A stretch of 64,000 nucleotides of DNA from Daphnia carinata (taxonomy: Eukaryota > Arthropoda > Branchiopoda > Diplostraca > Daphniidae). This document shows, piece after piece, positions 22,786 to 38,100 of this stretch. The number at the start of each line of letters is the position of its first letter. The stretch's first letter is position 1. The notes beneath the pieces are model-generated. The model saw only the letters and a program-made list of their open reading frames with translations. It did no database searches and had not been told where the DNA came from. The stretch spans positions 7,501,357 to 7,565,356 of the forward strand of contig NC_081340.1 of NCBI RefSeq assembly GCF_022539665.2, in the 5' to 3' direction. The translations under genes were made by a program, and so were the position numbers.

Positions 22786-24537
22786 CTATTTGAGAAACAC
22801 TGGCGGGGGCGAAATGTGGGGTTCCCATTGCCTTCAAACACACAAGCGGAAGGAAGACAGAATCGAAATGATTTCCGCTTTTTTTTTTTTTTCGGTCGTG
22901 CAACGACGGGACGACGTCAATGGCGTTTCTCCTTGAAACGCAAAGTTCATTATTATTTACTTATTTTTTTTTTTTTTTTTTTTTTTGCGGCCAAAAGGAA
23001 GAGGGGGGGGGGAAGATTTGATGTTTGGGCCGGCTTCGTTTCTTTTGTCTTGTCGGGGTTTCGCCTGTCGTGTGTGTTTACGGCCTCCTGGTCAGAAAAG
23101 AACAACAAACAAAAGAGATGGCCCGTAACTTTGTTCAAAGAAGAAAAGAATAGAAGGCGAAGGGGGGGGGGGGGGGGAGAGAACCGGACGAATGGTGAAC
23201 GGTTAAGGGTGGGAGCGGGGGGGGGGGAGAGTGACTTTTTATCCCGACGGGCAAACAAAAAAAAAATTGCGGTGGATGCGCGTCAGGGCGTTCGTTACAT
23301 TGGGGCGCGCCCTTGCCTTTCTCTCCTCTTTACATGACGGGCCGCCCGGGCCCGTGTGTGTCGTCCGTCGCCATAACACCAACACAGACCACTTGACTGT
23401 GTGTTCCAAGCGTCTTTTCGCCCTCGACTTGGACCCTAACGCCTTCGTTCTTCCTACAGTTTTGTTTCAATTTCTTTTTATTTTTATTTTTATTTTTTTT
23501 TTTATTTTTTTTTTATTTTTAGCGGAGTCAAAATCATATCGATCAATGTCTTCCAGAGCGCCTTTTTCTTTTCTTTTCTAGTGGTTTGTTGTATAAGATT
23601 TTCGAATGATTTCCGCTCCCTCTTTTTTGATGTGGTGCAGCGGATTTTGTTTCGTTGGAGAAGGGGACGCCACTTTGCCTTGTTAGGATCCTCCATTCCG
23701 TCCCTGTTCCGTCATTACCGGGGGCTTTACACTAGAAAAATATCAAAAAGAAATAAAACAAAAAAAAAAAAAAAAAAAAAATGAAATTCTAAAGCGGTGG
23801 ATAGCTAAAATTGCTCGGTCAGAAAAGAGAAAGAAAGGAAAAAGAAAAGAAAATTAAAGCGCATGGAAAAAAAAAAAAAAAAAAGAAAAAGAAGAAAATG
23901 GATGGTGCCCGCTATCGTACCGCCCAACACTTAACATACAAAGAAAGACACAAAAATGAAAAGGTGAACAAAAAAATAAACAAAACAATCAGCATAAATT
24001 TAAAAAAATCAAATGAATAACTAGGTGCGTTTTTGTTTTTCTTTTCGATTAGGTTGATTGGGTGCGCAGGAGAAATAAAAACGCAGACAATCAGTCGATG
24101 CGCATTTTTGCCTATCGTGTTGCTAGCGACATCTAGCGGCTAGAATCGGAAGCTTTTGTCGGAGGGTTAAATTTGGATCGGTAGTGGGCGAATGGCCAAG
24201 AAAGAGATCCTGCGCGGCACAAAGAATCCCTTTCAACTCGTTGCAGTTCACGTCTACCACCACCACCACTACTACTACTAGACGACGTACACACCGGCGT
24301 GACTGATCAGTCAGTTGCCTGCACGTCGCATTCATACTACTCGACTAACGACAACAAAAGTCGCACGGCAAGTTAATTTTACAATCGCATGTACGATAAA
24401 GCCAATACGCAAGCTACTCTCTTTCACTACTATTTATAGTCCCCCCCCCCCGCCCTCCTTCACCGCCAATTCAAAAATCTGACGTTTGGAATTTATATTT
24501 TTGGTTCTCTTTTAGCTTAATATAGACTGGAACGGAA
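17526..24537. other. Divergent 7 kb interval between NOL4-like and GALE
   Basis: The interval lies between two genes transcribed away from each other, so it should hold both promoters and any 5' non-coding exons. It is dominated by simple repeats: (AC)n at 17771-17790, (GAGC)n then (GA)n at 17890-17950, (GA)n at 18051-18082 and 18391-18410, (GT)n at 19029-19060 and 22755-22783, plus many A, T and G runs longer than 12. A TATTTATA string at 24431-24438, about 100 bases before the GALE start codon, could be a core promoter element, but this is weak. No protein-coding gene was recognised. Confidence 0.6.
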
Positions 24538-27539
<3,002 letters not shown>

Positions 27540-27593
27540 CAAAGATGGAGGACCAATCAACCCATTGAACCCCTCTGCTCAAAGAGAAAAAAA

Positions 27594-27599
27594 AATAAA
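27594..27599 (+). terminator. Candidate poly(A) signal of GALE
   Basis: AATAAA 55 bases after the GALE stop, inside an A-rich stretch, followed by a T-rich tract near 27610-27635. Its position suits a short 3' UTR. Confidence 0.5.
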
Positions 27600-30500
27600 A
27601 GAAAAGGTTTTATTCTTTTATTTTTTTTTTTTTTAAGTGAACCCTTTTTTAAAAATGACATTTACAGTCCCAAGACATTTCGTCATAGAAATGCTCGATC
27701 TAAAAAAGAATGAAGATGTCTGTTTTTAATACGATTACCCAACTCGTATTGATGATCTTTAAAAAAAAAAAAAAAGATGATAGTAAATGAAATTATAATA
27801 ATACACAAACAATTACACGTTGCCAAACAATCATGTTAATGTCATGTGTGTCTTCTCGAATATCGCCCGCTTTTTTTTTTTTTTTTTTTTTAATTTATTT
27901 TTTTTTTTGTTTTTATTAAGGAGTTGGTCCGTTGGTTGTTGGTCGATACCTTATTTATTCCGGCAGAAGTACCATTATGACTTCCGTGATTCTGTTGGAC
28001 GTACATTGGTCGACTGAAGCCGTTGGGGTTGACACTCTAAAGCAAACAAGACAAAAAAAAAAAAAACGAGGACAAGAAAGAAAGAAAGAAAAAAAAACCC
28101 TATCGTCTGCCATGTAATATAATCTGCTGATTCAATCAATGCGGTTCTTTCTATTTTATTTATTGGCTTTTTTTTTTATTTTTTTGATAGTATCGATGTG
28201 TCTCATCCTTTACTTGGGGCGGTCAGCAAAGATGTTGCGCATGACGACGGAACGCAGGAGTGCATAGGAAGGAAGAAGAAAATCAGAAAGAGCCGCAAAA
28301 ATCGACTTCCTCTTGTCGTTCCATAATAAGTCGAAAAACAAAACAACAACAAGAAAAAAAAAAACAAAAAAAAAACAAAAGGAGACAAATCAGTTTGTCA
28401 TGACTCACTTGATGGGGCCTGATTGGACAAACGATTTTTTTCTCTGGCATCGATTCAACTCATCCGGCGTACTCAGACGATCTTTTGTTTTGTTTTTTTC
28501 CTCGTCGATGTATGCAGCAGAGGCAAATCTAAGCTGCCACTACCTAACATGATGAATCCATCGTCTTTGGGACCGGAATTATTATAATTTTTTTTTTTTG
28601 TTTCCACGGTACGACAGGGATTCATACATCATTCAATTATTGATGCCCGTGACGTTCTATTTTTGATGTTTTTTTTGTTTTTTTTTATTATTCAGATCAT
28701 CTTTTAGGTGAATTCCCTTTTTGGAAGATTATGCAAGTAGGAGCTGCACCAGCTGGTTTTCCCTCGCCAAAATGTTTTGTTTTTGTTTGTTTTTTTTTTC
28801 AAACAAACTGCTACACCCTCTGGATCGATACGTGCACGCACGTGAGTATCTTTCTAGTTTACTCTCTCCATTTTGCGGGACTAAAGTGTTGGCCTTGCAC
28901 GCCATATCTAGTAAATAGAAACATCGTTGATGCTAAAGGAAACACTTTTGCGAGTGCATCGTTGCGCACAGCCTCCGCACTTGATACGATATAACAGAGA
29001 GCCATCGTTCCGTGTGTACTCTCTCAAACTCTCTCCCTATCCAAGCTAACAAAAAAAAAAGAATAGGGACGCTGTGAGTTATGTACAACAGTCGATCTTT
29101 TTTGATTAATATCTAATTGGATTTCTGTGCCGCGCGAGCTTTTATGGCACTCAATGAAAGAAAAACAAAAGTCGTTAACGAAACGCGTTGTGCGAATAAT
29201 ACCAGCTGATCTACGCTGCTATTTACTGCCCTCCTCATTCTTTACACGTTCGTTATCATCCGGTTCATCTGTTATAGGTTCGGTTCATTCATTCTACTCG
29301 GCCTCAGTTTTTTGTCTATTTTTATTTCCATCCGTCGCGTGGAACGTGTATCGATTTCCTGGTTGATTTCCTGCCTCTGTCTTTGTAATCACAAGACACG
29401 ACGAGGGTGAACATCAATCAAAATGGGATCACGAGTTGTTTTTTTGTTTTTTTTTTTCGTAGTGAAAACAAAACATTTTTTTTTTTTTTTTTTTTTTTTT
29501 TGATTTGGGAGATTTGCCCTACATTAAAATGAGTTGTTATTCAACAGCGTGTTTTTTTTTTTTTATATCCGTGTTGTCTCTTTCGCGTGTCTGGCCTTTT
29601 TGTTTTTCGAAAATTATTTGTACCTTTTCTTTTTTTTTTTTTGTGAACGATGAAGATCGATGTCGTCATCGATCCTCGGGAACAGAAACAGGGCACGCGT
29701 TCATATAACGAAGCTAAGAATACATAAACGAGTGACGTTGAGGGGCTGATTTGATGTGGCTTCCGCTCCACTACGTCATCATCGTCGTCATCAAAAACAC
29801 GGGACGTTTTCAACTTACACAGACAGAGAAACAAAGCACAAACATAATTGTTTTGTTTTTTTGTTTTAAGGAAAAGGGTGAGGGGGGGGGTGTTTGTTTA
29901 CGTTCATTTTAATTTGGTTATTTCGTCTCAAAGAAACAGCGAAAGTTTATTTATCACGGTACATTTACAAGATGGGGTCTTGTAAATAAAACTGTCCGGA
30001 AAGGCTTCTATTTTTCTCTGCTATATCTTTTTTTTTTTTTGCTTTTGCGCTTTTGCTTGTTTGAAAAAAAGCGAAAAAAAAAAAATGAAGTAACGTCCCT
30101 GAGAAATTGGGATGTCGAATCTTTATAATAAATAAAGATGAAAGGGGGGGGGGGGGGCTTTTCTGTGAGGCGGGTTAAATACGTGAGCCTCAAACAACGT
30201 TCCATGCATGTACAAGACATCCTTTTTTTTTTTCCTATATGGAAGTAGGCAAACACTGGAGAGGTTTAAACTTTTCTTTTTTTTGCGCCCGTCCTATTGT
30301 CACGGTGAAAAGAGCGTGTGAGGGATCATCCCATCGCCATCATCGCAAATCAGACGGCAAACAGAAAGCGCAGGGTTCGTTCACTGACGTTTTCCCTTTT
30401 TTTCTTTACCCGCAGGTTTTTCAAAAAGAAAAGAAGAGGAGCTTCTTTTTGATGTCCATCGCGTGTGCACACACAAAGCTCGCGAGAATCCAATTGGATG

Positions 30501-33500
30501 CTGGATCGGTGACGAATAGGAAAAGACAATACGGCCCCCTTTTACCGCCCTCTTCCGCAAAAATAACGGCCAAACAATAAAGACGACGGGAACGTTTGTT
30601 GCACCTGCTTGTGATTTTTTGTTTTTTTTCTGCAATGAAAAACAAACGCCACCTCCTTCTTTTACGGATACGAGACAGGTGCGCAGAGTCTTGCGTTCAT
30701 CAGAGTGGAAAACAAAACGGAAATAAAAAAGGGAGCCCGATGTCGTGGGATTCCCTATTTTAAATGGTAACTTGGACATATTGAGTGGACGAACTGATGA
30801 GAAAAATAAAAAGAAAAGGAAAAAAAAAAAAAACATGTTTCTGCTAAAAGATATTTGATGCAGGGCGTCTTCTATCGTTTTGGCATTGACGCGAATTTGT
30901 TTGGCAGCGGACGGGAAATAAACACCAGAGACACGCCACTCCAATTCTCTTGTGTTGACGTGAGCGCTACACGTTACAATTGTCGGCTTCCATTTCAAAC
31001 GATATCATCATCATTGGAGGTTGGCGTGTTTTGAAAAGCTTCAATTCATTCAAACTAATTTCGTTTTTTTTTTTTTTTTTTTTTTTTTGTAGATCAGCGG
31101 ATTCTTTCAAACTTGAAACCGAGTTGAACAGCTGACAGCAGCCCCCCTCCATTTTGTCAGAGTCATTAACTACCAACAGTCAACCGTGAGTTTTTTTTTT
31201 TTTTTTTTTTTTTTGTGTGTTCTAGTCTTTTCTACCCTTTTTCTAATTCCTCCTCCCCCACTTCGGTTGAATGGTTGGGGTGTTGTTCCATCGCCGTAGG
31301 CCATTTTCGAATGAGTAACATCTTAAACCTCGAAAACAACACGCCGATCAACTGTGTACAATTGACGTGTGCTTGAAATCGGGCGTGGCCATGCAGTCTT
31401 ACGTAAAAAAAAGAAAAAAACCAATCACGTTCTATTGCGCGATGCATTTTCCCACTATCGAAACACTCAGCCTTAAACAAAAAAAAAAAACAAATATTTT
31501 TACATCGACAAGAGAAAAGTTTCTCTCTTTCAAAAAGCTTACTTAAACAACGAAGCAGAATTCAAAAGGTTATGTGTACGAAAAAAAAAAGAGCAAACAG
31601 AATTTTTCTTTTGGGTTGGTGTTTCCACCGCATCGCCCAGTTCACCCAGCACACTCGATCGATTTCTTTAGGCAACCCGGGGACTCTCGAAGGAAGACAG
31701 AAAGAAAAAAAAAAAAAAAAATGGGGACCTGTGTCGTATACATAAGATATAAGACACGCCCAAACTATAACGCTCGGTCTATAAAGATGGCCATTGCTAG
31801 CAACAACAAACGTTTTCTTATGTATTGAGGGGAGAATTCCCACGGTTTCTGATTGTTCGTCTGCTTGGGTTTTTTTCTTTTTTTCTTTTTTTTTTTGAGT
31901 TTGCAAAAGCGGAGAATTCTTGGAGCTTCTTTGTATCTATTTGATCTGTATCGTGAGTTTTCTAAATATAGTCACTTTTCTCGTGGAATAGGCAAATAAA
32001 TAAACAAGTTGATGACGGCCGCCTATTTTCGTCCGTGCGTGAAACATCTGCACGCCGTGATTTGCTGCCCGATCGATTGACAAGCTGATTGACGTTTCGA
32101 ACGTGACGGCCATCTTTGATTTTTGCTGTTGTGGCAAAAAGCACGACGTCATCAAAGTCGGTAACGTCAAACTATTTTTTTTTGGTTTTTAAATGAAATG
32201 AATGACGACATTATTGAAATGTTTTGTGCTATTTTATTTTGCAAGGTTTCCCTGCACAGCGAACGCCAACGGCGAGAAGAGGTTTCCTTCGTCTTATCGT
32301 TTTGTGTGTATCCGCACACCCAGCCCACTAGCCCGTCTGCAGCTGCCACGGATGGATCAATCGTCGCAATAGAGACCCCACTCTCTCTCTCTCTCTCTCT
32401 TTGATGACGGTATCTATGACATTATATTTCCTTTTTTATATATATTTATCTATAGAAAAAGTAAGAGTTTAGCAAACTTTCTGAAAATCTCATCCGTCTG
32501 TAGGCTATGTGAATATTTGTCCGGCTAGGGAATATCACCCTTTTCCCTTTCGTTTCTGTGCGTGTGCAAACCCTACTGGGGAAAGAGGAGGAGGAGGGGG
32601 GGGGGGGAGGCTGTTGGATCAATGAAATCGCTCCGAGTTCTTTTTCCTCTCGTCCTTCCGCATGTATATCTAAAAACGTCTCTTATATCTTTTATTTCGC
32701 ACTCCAGCCTTAAAGCCAACAGACGTGTGTGCAGACACACTTTCAAAGTTTGTGTTCCACGTCTTGCCAGATGAATTGCTCTCCTTTTTTCCTTTCTGTC
32801 GGCAGCCATTTTGTCCAATCAGCGAAGCAACAAGGATATTGTCTTTTCGCTACCGTCAGCCAGAAAAAGGATGTTCGCTAATGAGACTCCCCCGAAAGAA
32901 TCCAATACCGTTTGATTGAGGTGTTGCTGAAGCGCAGAATTTCTTTTTGGGAACGAAAAAAATATTGGAAGATGTTAACAGCGTTGCCTTTAATTGGATA
33001 GACACCCTACGCCCTTTTCTTTTCTTTTTTTTTCATTCTCTTTCGTAAAAGGGTTTGAGGGTGATTTACATGGGGTACGAGCGTCGGAGAACGGAGACGC
33101 AAAAATGCCAATAAAATTGACGCCGGGGTTGCATCCAAATTTGAATAAATTGGCTCGAAACCTTGTTCTCACTCGGTTAACTTTTAAACGAATGAGGATT
33201 TGTGTCTCATCAATTTACCCGACACGCTCATATTGAACTGCGGCTCCCGCGCTACAAGGAAAAAAAAAAAAAAAAAAAAAAAAAGATGTTGAAGTTAAAC
33301 AAATGCCATCAACTTTGATTCTATTTCTTAAAAAGAAATTCGCAACATCCGCGGATTATTAGTACGATTTTTTTTTTTTTTTTTTTTTTTTTCGCCCATC
33401 CGGGCTAGACGTGCTCTGCTCTATGTCCGGATTCTTTTGGCAAAAGTAGCCGACTGGGTCATGTCGTGCTGGCACTAATCAAAGAAAGGCAAAGAATAAA

Positions 33501-33943
33501 AAAAAAAACGAGAGAGAGAGAGAGAGAGAGACAGGAAGAAAATGACACTTTTCAATTCCACTCATGCGAGTCTTCCTCGTGCTTTTCTCTTTTAGCCGGA
33601 GAATTTTTTGTTTTTCTTTTTTTTTTTTCCGTGATTTAGGTCTTTTTCAGACGTTTGATATCTGCAGAAGACAACACTCGAGGACAATGACACGGAAAAA
33701 AAAAAAAAAAAAAAAAAAAATGAGGGGGGGGGGGGGGGGCTAAGAAAACGAACCCGTCACAGTTGTGTACAACAAACCGAAATAAAAAAAAAGAAATGTG
33801 AATAAATAATGGCGTCATAACGGGATGAAAAAAAAAAAAAAAGAGAGAGAAAGGCAAAACAAACGTTGCGAACCACACCTCGGTCGCCATTTTGGTGGGA
33901 ATGGCGAATGCCGGCATCGCTGGATTGCCATACGTGTTAGGCA

Positions 33944-33976
<33 letters not shown>

Positions 33977-34989
33977 AAACGGATACATTGTCCCGATGTT
34001 GAACCCACTGACTTTTAAACGTAGCCCCCCCTCCTCTTTTGCTTCTTACGTTGCAAAGGAAATAGGCAATAAGATTTCAGCTGCTGAGAGAGACTCCACC
34101 TGGCGATGAGTGACGCTAATGAAGCGCTGTTTATTATTCGTGTAGTTTTAAAAATAATATTCGAGTAGGAGAGTGAGGGAGAGAGTAGAGAGATGGATCG
34201 TTGTTCCATGATCGTGTAATTATCGCACCCATCGTTTGGTATAGACAGTTATTTTGCAAGTAGGAGCGCTTTCCCTTGTTGCCAAATGTTTTGTTTTCGT
34301 TTGCACTAGAAAATTCTTGTTTTACAATGCGAATCAGCCAAGCAGAATGAGTGTCGGTTTTTTTTTTTTTTTTTGCGCACGAAAAATAAAGGAGAACGGA
34401 GCGCAAGTTCTTTTTCATGTGGGAGGGGGCGTCGCGGCGCCAGGCGACGCTCCTCCCACTTCCCCCTGGCAGCACTTGAGACGGTCGCCAAGGGCAACTG
34501 AAGAGAGAGAGAGAGAGAGAGAGGAAAGTTTTGCCGATGTGAACGAGGCTCCTCAAGGGCTGCGCCTATTGTCAGTTCCATTCCCGACGTCGTCCGAGAC
34601 TCATTGCAAATTCTCTCCTCTCTCTCCTCTCTCTCTCTCTGTCTGTCTCCTCCTTTCTGATTTTTTGATTTCCTGCCCGCAGACTCTTGAGAGATTCAAA
34701 CATTGTCACAATTCGTTGAGAGAGGGCAGTGGGAAAAAGACGGACTAAACGTTTGCATTCTTGGGCCAGACTTGAGTCATTTTTCTTTTTCTTTTTTTTT
34801 CTTTTTTTTTTTCTCTCCCACTCACACAGACACATTTCTGCACAGTTACGTCGTCATAACAGAATCCGGTATCGACCGTTGTTTTCGTTTTTTTTTTTTG
34901 TTTGTTTTTATCCTTTGGTCCCATTCCATTCGCGAAAAAGGACTCCTGCAAACAAGAAAGACAAGAAGAAGAAAAATTGGGCGCGGGCC
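27600..34989. other. 7.4 kb non-coding interval upstream of futsch
   Basis: No coding sequence or RNA gene was recognised. The interval carries many poly(A)/poly(T) runs, poly(G) runs (near 30146, 32598 and 33724), (GA)n runs near 33511-33530, 33946-33969 and 34504-34522, and (TC)n near 32382-32401. It must hold the futsch promoter and any 5' non-coding exons, but I cannot place them. Two related segments, 28732-28790 and 34255-34303, share a pattern described in the findings. Confidence 0.55.
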
Positions 34990-35125
34990 ATGGCGGACGA
35001 AACATCGTCAGCCTCATCGGCTTTCTCGCCCCTTTCCGGTGGCTATTTGCTCATCGTCCTCAGTGAGCCGCACAGCGAACAGCATAAACAAGTCCTACTC
35101 GAACATCTCGCCAAAGGTCAGTCTT

Positions 35126-35158
<33 letters not shown>

Positions 35159-38100
35159 ATTCACGTTAAGGCCCGTGTATTTATTAAGAAAAAAAAAAAA
35201 ATGTGTTCATTTCTAAGTTTATAGTCCCGTTGTAAAAAAAAAAAAAAAAAAAAAATAAGGAGCTCAAGGAAAAAGGGCACGGAGTTGCGCACCCGAACTC
35301 TTTGGCTTTTGCCAAAAAAGAATTATTATTATTATTTTTTTTTTTTTTTCGGGGCGTTGTCTTTTGTTTTGTTTTTATAAGTATTCTGGCTGAGGCCGCA
35401 ACGTATTGTAGCGCAATATAGCAGGTCCCCCCCCCCCCTCTCCTCGGTTTCACCCAATTCCACTCCCACACCGAGCCCTTTTTTTTTTTTTTTTTTTTTT
35501 TTTGCTTGGATGTGTCTGAGCTACACAGACGTGTCTACTAGAAAAAAAAAAAAAAATGCGTAGCACCCCACGGCCGCCACACCGCAATATCCTTCACGAG
35601 CGGACCGGTGCGCGGCTATAATCACATAGACGTGTCGAGTCACGCTCGACGGCCCGATGTAAAGTTGCATCAGAAAAAAAAGAGAGAGAGAGACTTATCC
35701 CTCCACCAACTCCGTGCGAGTGCACTTAGAAAAAGAGATTCGTTCATGGCCGCGAGTGTTATCAAAACTCGGGATGTGTTCGGTGCCAACGGGAAAAAAG
35801 ACACACACGGTCCTCTTCAAAATGGCGGGCGCCTCTTTTCCGATTGTGAGGGGACCGTGCAATCGAATCAAACGGTTAAAGATACACACACACCCCCCCA
35901 TTTTTTTTTTTTCCCAACCCCTTGCGGTATTGCGAGAGATTTGAGAGTTCCAGCACTTCAATCTACATAAACATATGGGGGAGAGATGTGCGATACAAGT
36001 TGGGATATTTTTGTGTGGTCTGTGGCGTTGCCAAGGTGACTCATAGGTCCCCCATCCCATTGCAGAGGCGATATATAAATGTTTGGGGCTGGCCATTAGT
36101 GTAGATATCCCCATTGATGATGTGTCACACAGTCAACTGTGACGCGGGCGAATTGTGTTCACTGCAAATGAATAAAAGAAATGAAAGGGGGAGAGGGGGG
36201 GGGGGTCTGGATTACGAAGAGGCAAGTGCAATTAAACATGGCAGTTGCTTGAACATTTATTTTATTTTCGTCGGGACGTGCGTGGATGATTGCTAGGAAG
36301 TTTAGGTAAGGGAGGGGGGGGGGGAGGAAATGATGGTCGTTTTTAATCTTATCAGGACACACGGAGGAATTATGAAGTCGATTGCTGCAGGGGTATCTGA
36401 ATCGACTAATGGCTGCGCTATTTATTTCATGGTGGTAGAACGTTGGTGTACATTTGGTATGCAGACACACAAATATAAGAAAAAAAAAAGCGACGACATG
36501 CTGGAATGTTGTTCTGCTCAAAAAGAAAAAGAAAAGAAAAAAAAAATGGTTCCAATTGGACGCCTTGCAGCTATTTGTTGTTCCTCTTTCCTTTCGTATT
36601 TCCGGCTAATTTCGTTCCATATAAAAACTTTCGTATCTCGCAGCCGTTGCGCAATGTCTCACTAAAAAAAAAAAGAAAAGAAACATCTGCGCAGTTCAAT
36701 CATTAACCTACAATCTAATGACCATATTGTCGGTTCGTTATTCCAGAAATGTCCCGTTTCGAAAACTTTATTCGTAGAATCACGCCGTCTATTTTCTTTT
36801 GCCCGTCCGTTCAAAAAAAAACAAAAAAAAAAAAAACGACCATCCAAACTCGGTAAATGAGTGATGCCTCGATGGCGGTGGTCGATGCTGGTGGTCAAGA
36901 GGATTTTCATTTTTTTTTTTTTTTTTTCTAACGAAAAAGAAAATAGAAAAAAAAAAAAAAAAAAAACAATTGGGAAATTTCGTGGAATACGTTCGACTTG
37001 GTTAGCTAATCGGAACGGCATTGTTTTCTTTTCTCGTGTGTGTTAAGAACGTGATTCACATTCGATCGTATCTCGTCTTTTACGTGCCCACCATCGACAA
37101 ATTTTCAACAGTCCCAAACAAAAAAAAAAAAATTCCTACATTTAATTATTCGCTTCTTTACCTCCAATGACGTCACAACATCCTGCTTTAGAAACAAAAA
37201 AAAAAAATAATAATAATGTTAGCTATATCATTAACACCGGGTGCCCCCCCCCCTCCAAAAAATGTTGTATGTGGGAGCTGGAAGTCGACATTTCCGTTTT
37301 TCTCGTTTTCCTTCTGGGTTATTACCGAACGCGCTTGACGGGATCGGTTCAGACTTGAATCAGCTCGTGCGTGTCTCCCCCTGGCTTCTGTTTTTTTTTT
37401 TACACGGAACAACACGTTTCCAGCCATTTTTTTTCCCCTTCCTTTTTACCGTACTGTTAGAAATGGGGGGTAGAGTTAATTGAGGGGCAACTGACTCATC
37501 CGGTTCATGTGACTTTTCTTTTATGATGGGAGAAGACAATTTTTGTTAAATATCTCGATCAACATCTGACATTCGAAAAATTCCCAATCAGATGATGAAC
37601 ACGTTTTATCATTAGAAAACAGCTGCCGGCCGGTTCAATGCGGAAAGGGGTTCAGTTGCTAACGCTTGTGAAATCAGCTGATCGGAAAGGTGGGGGGGGG
37701 GTGCGGCCGTGATTATTGATTCGTCCGTGCTTTTCCTTCCTTCTAGACATTGTTTCTCTTGTTTTCTACCTTGTTTTTCTTTTTCGAATGAGAGAAAAGA
37801 AGGTCAACGTGCATCACGATGCAGTTGGGATGCTTCTTTGTGCACACATGGATAGCAAACTTTGTGACACACGAATGCTAGTCGATCCTTCATCATCTGC
37901 AATCGTCAAACTAATTAACAAAATGGACAGGGCTTCACGCCAGCTCTTTTTCTTTTTGCTGATTAAATAATTTCATTCACGGAACATCAGATTATCTCAC
38001 ATGCAATCAAAAGGGATTCCCAGTAGAAAATTGTTACGTTTATTTCATTTTTTTTTTTTTTTTTAAGGAAAGGCGGGGGGCGCTCTCGACGGCGGATGTG

